A stretch of DNA of 8,898 nt from Thaumasiovibrio sp043421945 (lineage in GTDB: Bacteria; Pseudomonadota; Gammaproteobacteria; Enterobacterales; Vibrionaceae). Position 1 is the stretch's first letter, and the number at the start of each line of letters is the position of its first letter. The notes under the pieces are model-generated. The model had not been told where the DNA came from. It saw nothing but the letters and a program-made list of their open reading frames with translations, and did not search any database. The translations under genes were made by a program, and so were the position numbers. Positions 6,984-8,898 of the stretch are shown here, piece after piece. The stretch is taken from the NCBI GenBank assembly GCA_043421945.1, contig JBHOGO010000124.1, positions 1-8,898 of the forward strand. The letters run 5' to 3'.

Positions 6984-7391
6984 AATCGTTTCCAATACAT
7001 TAGTTTTGATGGCGCAAATGTAGGGTCGAAAAAACGCGATGAACAGATAATTCTTTTTGTCTTTACGACAAAAATATTTTTCGTTTGAAGATGCACCGTA
7101 TCACCGTGGCCGCAGAGGCAAAACAACGTCTATTTTTCTTATTCAGCCAGTACTAAAGAAACCAAATTACGCAAGAAAATGACATTAAAAACATGCACTT
7201 ATCATACATATACAAATAATTAGAACTAGATACACCGAAAATGAAAACGCGCCTTTTACCGCTGTGTTAACGACCAAAACACATCAACAAAACTTTTTTA
7301 TAGTCACGTTAAAAATTATTCACTGGAAAAGTGTCAAATTAAAAAATACTTTCTGCTCAACCTAGATCAACAGTGTGTATTGAGGGAAAAA
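6984..7391. promoter_or_regulatory. 408-bp divergent intergenic region between rimK and maoP
   Basis: AT-rich and without a supportable gene on either strand. It must carry the rimK promoter (minus) and the maoP promoter (plus). A possible rimK promoter on the minus strand is TTGTCG followed after about 16 nt by TATCTG, overlapping the inverted repeat at 7054-7074. No convincing consensus promoter was found for maoP. In E. coli the 17-bp maoS site lies upstream of maoP, so an equivalent may be here; I could not pick it out by eye. Confidence 0.5.
7054..7074. promoter_or_regulatory. Perfect inverted repeat upstream of rimK
   Basis: The arms TTTTTGTC (7054-7061) and GACAAAAA (7067-7074) are perfectly complementary around a 5-nt TTTAC centre. 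The site ends 71 nt upstream of the rimK ATG, within the likely promoter. A second AT palindrome (AAAAATATTTTT, 7070-7081) overlaps one arm. It could be an operator for a dimeric regulator, or part of a small hairpin. Binding by a specific protein is not established. Confidence 0.45.
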
Positions 7392-7757
7392 ATGGTAAAC
7401 AGTGACATTCGAGTTGGCGAAATTCGCTACTTCGACAATCAAGCTTTTCCGCGCGGCTTTGGTAAATCAGGCTATTTCACCATCGCTGAAGACGAAATTT
7501 TAACTTACTACGGACGCACGCTACTCGCGCTGGAGTTGGGTGATCTCCCGCCTATTAACGCCGAGGAAAAGCACTTCCTGAAAATATTGAAAAACCCAGG
7601 AAAAGCCAAATCGAAAATTGAGCAAACTTGGCTTAAATACGTACAAGTTTCTCGAGGTCGTAAATCCTTTCACACGCTCAATGGTAAGAGTAAACACAGA
7701 GACAACAGTACTTCTGACTTGGTAGACAACTCAGAATTGGTCGAAGAATACGAATAA
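7392..7757 (+). CDS. maoP: MaoP, Ori-macrodomain protein (DUF413)
   Basis: A 121-residue DUF413 (PF04219) protein like E. coli MaoP (YifE), which works with the maoS site to organise the Ori macrodomain of the chromosome. Diagnostic motifs are RYFDNQAFPRGFGKSGYFTI (12-31), the ELGDLPPINAEEKHF region (48-62), the EQTWLKYV segment (77-84) and FHTLNG (93-98), all with direct counterparts in YifE. The C-terminal tail is polar and acidic (ends VEEYE), as in relatives. The ATG at 7392 is preceded by GAGGG at about 6 nt; an in-frame TTG at 7380 precedes that ribosome site and is unlikely. It is transcribed away from rimK. In E. coli its divergent neighbour is hdfR, which here is separated by four genes. 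Confidence 0.93.
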   Translation: MVNSDIRVGEIRYFDNQAFPRGFGKSGYFTIAEDEILTYYGRTLLALELGDLPPINAEEKHFLKILKNPGKAKSKIEQTWLKYVQVSRGRKSFHTLNGKSKHRDNSTSDLVDNSELVEEYE

Positions 7758-7776
7758 ATAAAGACAGTATGTTGCG

Positions 7777-7801
7777 CTAGAGAGTATTTCAAACTCTCTA
7801 G
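7777..7801 (+). terminator. Hairpin after maoP
   Basis: A perfect 9-bp stem, CTAGAGAGT (7777-7785) and ACTCTCTAG (7793-7801), encloses a 7-nt loop, 19 nt after the maoP stop. It can be extended by a G-T and a C-G pair. No T run follows on the plus strand, so termination would be inefficient or factor-assisted. Confidence 0.5.
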
Positions 7802-7876
7802 TGTGAATACCCTCAATGCTTGCTGGTACTGCCGTAAAGCCAAGACAAAACTAGTTATGCTGCTCACTTTTGGCTG

Positions 7877-7906
7877 TTGGTTAGTCTAGAGTTTACCCTT
7901 TACTAA
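7877..7906 (+). promoter_or_regulatory. Candidate promoter of the MscS-like gene
   Basis: TTGGTT (7877-7882) and TACTAA (7901-7906) are 18 nt apart, about 40 nt upstream of the channel gene. They resemble a sigma-70 -35/-10 pair with moderate matches. Called by eye only; the hairpin after maoP supports a separate promoter here. Confidence 0.35.
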
Positions 7907-7947
7907 AATTACAATTCATTGAAACAACAATATTTAAGGTTTCGCTC

Positions 7948-8526
7948 ATGCTTGAGTTTTACAACGACAACCAGTGGTTACAACAAGCGCTCATGGCGGT
8001 GATACTAGTCACCAGTTACAAGCTATTGATCAAACTGGCAAATCGCTGGCTGACAAGCTTGGCCAACAAAAAGCAAGTCTCACAGCAACGCAAGCAGTTC
8101 ATAATGAAGTTCTTTAATATTGCTGCCTTGCTGCTCTTCGGTGCAATTTTCACCATTGTATTGGGGATCGGATTCGGCGATATTTCGCTATTTCTATCGT
8201 CGATTTTCGCGGTACTCGGCGTCGCCTTATTTGCCCAATGGTCAATCCTGAGCAACTTGACGGCCAGTATCCTGATCTTTTTTGTCTTTCCTTACCGAAT
8301 CGGTGATCGGGTACAAGTGATCGAAAAAGATGCCGATATTCGGGGTAAAATCATCGATATCACTATGTTCCACGTATTAATCCAGCACGAGGATGGCGAT
8401 CAAATCAGCTACCCCAACAACATGATTCTACAAAAGGGCGTGGTCAAACTTTCGCACAACAAGCAGAGTAAGGTACTATCGGTCAGCGAGCTGGCCTCAT
8501 CAGATAAGGCCAGTGATAACAAGTGA
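7948..8526 (+). CDS. Small MscS-like mechanosensitive channel family protein
   Basis: A 192-residue inner-membrane protein of the MscS superfamily. Hydrophobic segments lie at about 11-30, 53-74 and 81-113. The last, with IFAVLGVALFAQWSILSNLTAS, corresponds to the pore-lining TM3 (compare AVGLALQGSLSN in E. coli MscS). PYRIGDRVQV (115-124) and GKIIDITMFHVLIQHEDGDQISYPNN (133-158) make the beta domain, the latter matching the IPNG-type strand of the family. The protein stops soon after, with a short polar tail, so the C-terminal alpha/beta domain of MscS (286 aa) is absent. It probably opens under membrane tension or adjusts small-solute leakage; gating properties cannot be read from sequence. 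The ATG at 7948 has AAGG about 9 nt upstream. Confidence 0.88.
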   Translation: MLEFYNDNQWLQQALMAVILVTSYKLLIKLANRWLTSLANKKQVSQQRKQFIMKFFNIAALLLFGAIFTIVLGIGFGDISLFLSSIFAVLGVALFAQWSILSNLTASILIFFVFPYRIGDRVQVIEKDADIRGKIIDITMFHVLIQHEDGDQISYPNNMILQKGVVKLSHNKQSKVLSVSELASSDKASDNK

Positions 8527-8575
8527 TGCCCGAATGTCGGTGTACAATAAAGTTTGGTCTTATTTTAGGAAAATT

Positions 8576-8599
8576 TTGGGGCAGATCTGCGTTCCGATG
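8576..8599 (+). repeat. 24-bp dispersed repeat, copy B
   Basis: Matches copy A (1711-1734) at 23 of 24 bases in the same orientation, including the palindrome GCAGATCTGC at 8581-8590. It begins 50 nt after the stop of the MscS-like gene. The sequences outside the 24 bp are unrelated to those around copy A. Confidence 0.75.
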
Positions 8600-8617
8600 G
8601 CCTATCGCGCTAGCAGA

Positions 8618-8703
8618 AACTAGAAAGAAATGTTCATGACATACCCAAAAGTTCATTCCCAAAGTTTGCATTTCGATATAGATAAGCTTTCTAGTTATTT
8701 TTT
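8618..8703 (+). terminator. Long-looped stem followed by a T run (terminator or small RNA end)
   Basis: AACTAGAAAG (8618-8627) is perfectly complementary to CTTTCTAGTT (8687-8696), and ATTTTTT follows at once. Nested inside, GAAATG (8627-8632) can pair with CATTTC (8669-8674). The loop holds two near-repeats, CCCAAAAGTTCATT and CCCAAAGTTTGCATT. The stem plus T run resembles an intrinsic terminator with an unusually long loop, lying about 90 nt beyond the channel gene. Confidence 0.35.
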
Positions 8704-8820
8704 CGATTACACAGTTGGTAAGTAACTGTCCATTAATGTTTAGTCTCGTAATGTAGTAACGACTAGCTCGTCACGCGCACAATTGGAAAGTTCCGTACAT
8801 CGAACCTGCACGGTCTGCTA

Positions 8821-8898
8821 TTAGGGCGTGTTGATCTTTGCTGTACATTTTGCGTTCAACAATACATCGGTAGCCACATTAACATGAATGCCAGCGAT
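8821..8898 (-). mobile_element. Possible insertion-sequence edge with partial open frame
   Basis: From 8824 the plus strand reads GGGCGTGTTGATC, which has the look of an IS terminal repeat. On the minus strand an open frame enters from the window edge and runs 25 codons to a TAA formed at 8821-8823, ending ...CTAKINTP. A transposase whose stop codon falls at the element end would give this picture. The identity of the element is not recognised with certainty and only 78 nt are visible. Confidence 0.25.

Larger units (their letters stand above)
8527..8898. other. Gene-free right flank
   Basis: No supported complete gene. The stretch holds copy B of the 24-bp repeat, a long-looped inverted repeat ending in a T run (8618-8703), a short inverted repeat (ACAGTT/AACTGT, about 8712-8730) and a possible insertion-sequence edge from 8821. 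Like the left flank it looks recombined. Confidence 0.55.

Noticed and set aside
6860..7126. Minus-strand open frame of 88 codons overlapping the start of rimK
   Set aside because: It is out of frame with rimK, begins in the AT-rich promoter region and has no domain signature.
8491..8513. Hairpin CTGGCCT/AGGCCAG at the 3' end of the channel gene
   Set aside because: The 7-bp stem lies inside the last codons and no T run follows, so it is not claimed as a terminator.
1..8898. CRISPR array, tRNA or rRNA genes, prophage structural genes
   Set aside because: No regularly spaced repeats, tRNA-like cloverleaf with CCA-type end, rRNA motifs or phage genes were recognised.

Overview
The window looks like chromosomal DNA of a marine gammaproteobacterium, most likely a Vibrionaceae member. 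The case rests on family resemblance: an HdfR-type LysR regulator, a MaoP/DUF413 protein, a RimK-desuccinylase-retropepsin operon, a gammaproteobacterial-type MgtE and a short MscS-like channel. No rRNA, tRNA or CRISPR array was seen.

Left flank (1-2223): accessory, decayed DNA. A minus-strand AAA_13/RloC-like ATPase gene keeps its Walker A half and a CPFC zinc-hook-like motif but loses its C-terminal ATPase half. Homology-like sequence stops exactly where a terminus resembling an IS66-family end (GTAAGCGGGTA...) begins. Upstream lies an N-terminal fragment of a GNAT acetyltransferase, and between the two is gene-free DNA holding one copy of a 24-bp dispersed repeat.

Core (2224-8526): intact housekeeping-type genes. 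On the minus strand, a three-gene operon encodes RimK (glutamate ligase), an AstE/AspA-like zinc deacylase and a RimB-like aspartic peptidase, with start/stop junctions 1 nt overlapping and 2 nt apart. It ends at a strong hairpin. It is followed by mgtE (CBS-domain Mg2+ transporter) and hdfR, which probably form a second transcription unit. On the plus strand, maoP (Ori-macrodomain protein) and a small MscS-type channel gene diverge from rimK across a 408-bp AT-rich gap. In E. coli hdfR and maoP are direct divergent neighbours; here about 4.3 kb carrying four genes lies between them.

Right flank (8527-8898): gene-free. It holds the second copy of the 24-bp repeat, a stem-loop followed by a T run, and what may be the edge of another insertion sequence. 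The conserved block is therefore bounded on both sides by the same short repeat and by probable mobile-element debris.

The functional highlight is the rimK operon, which reads as a writer/eraser set for glutamate tails on ribosomal protein S6 or another target. The left ATPase is a possible defence gene, now broken.
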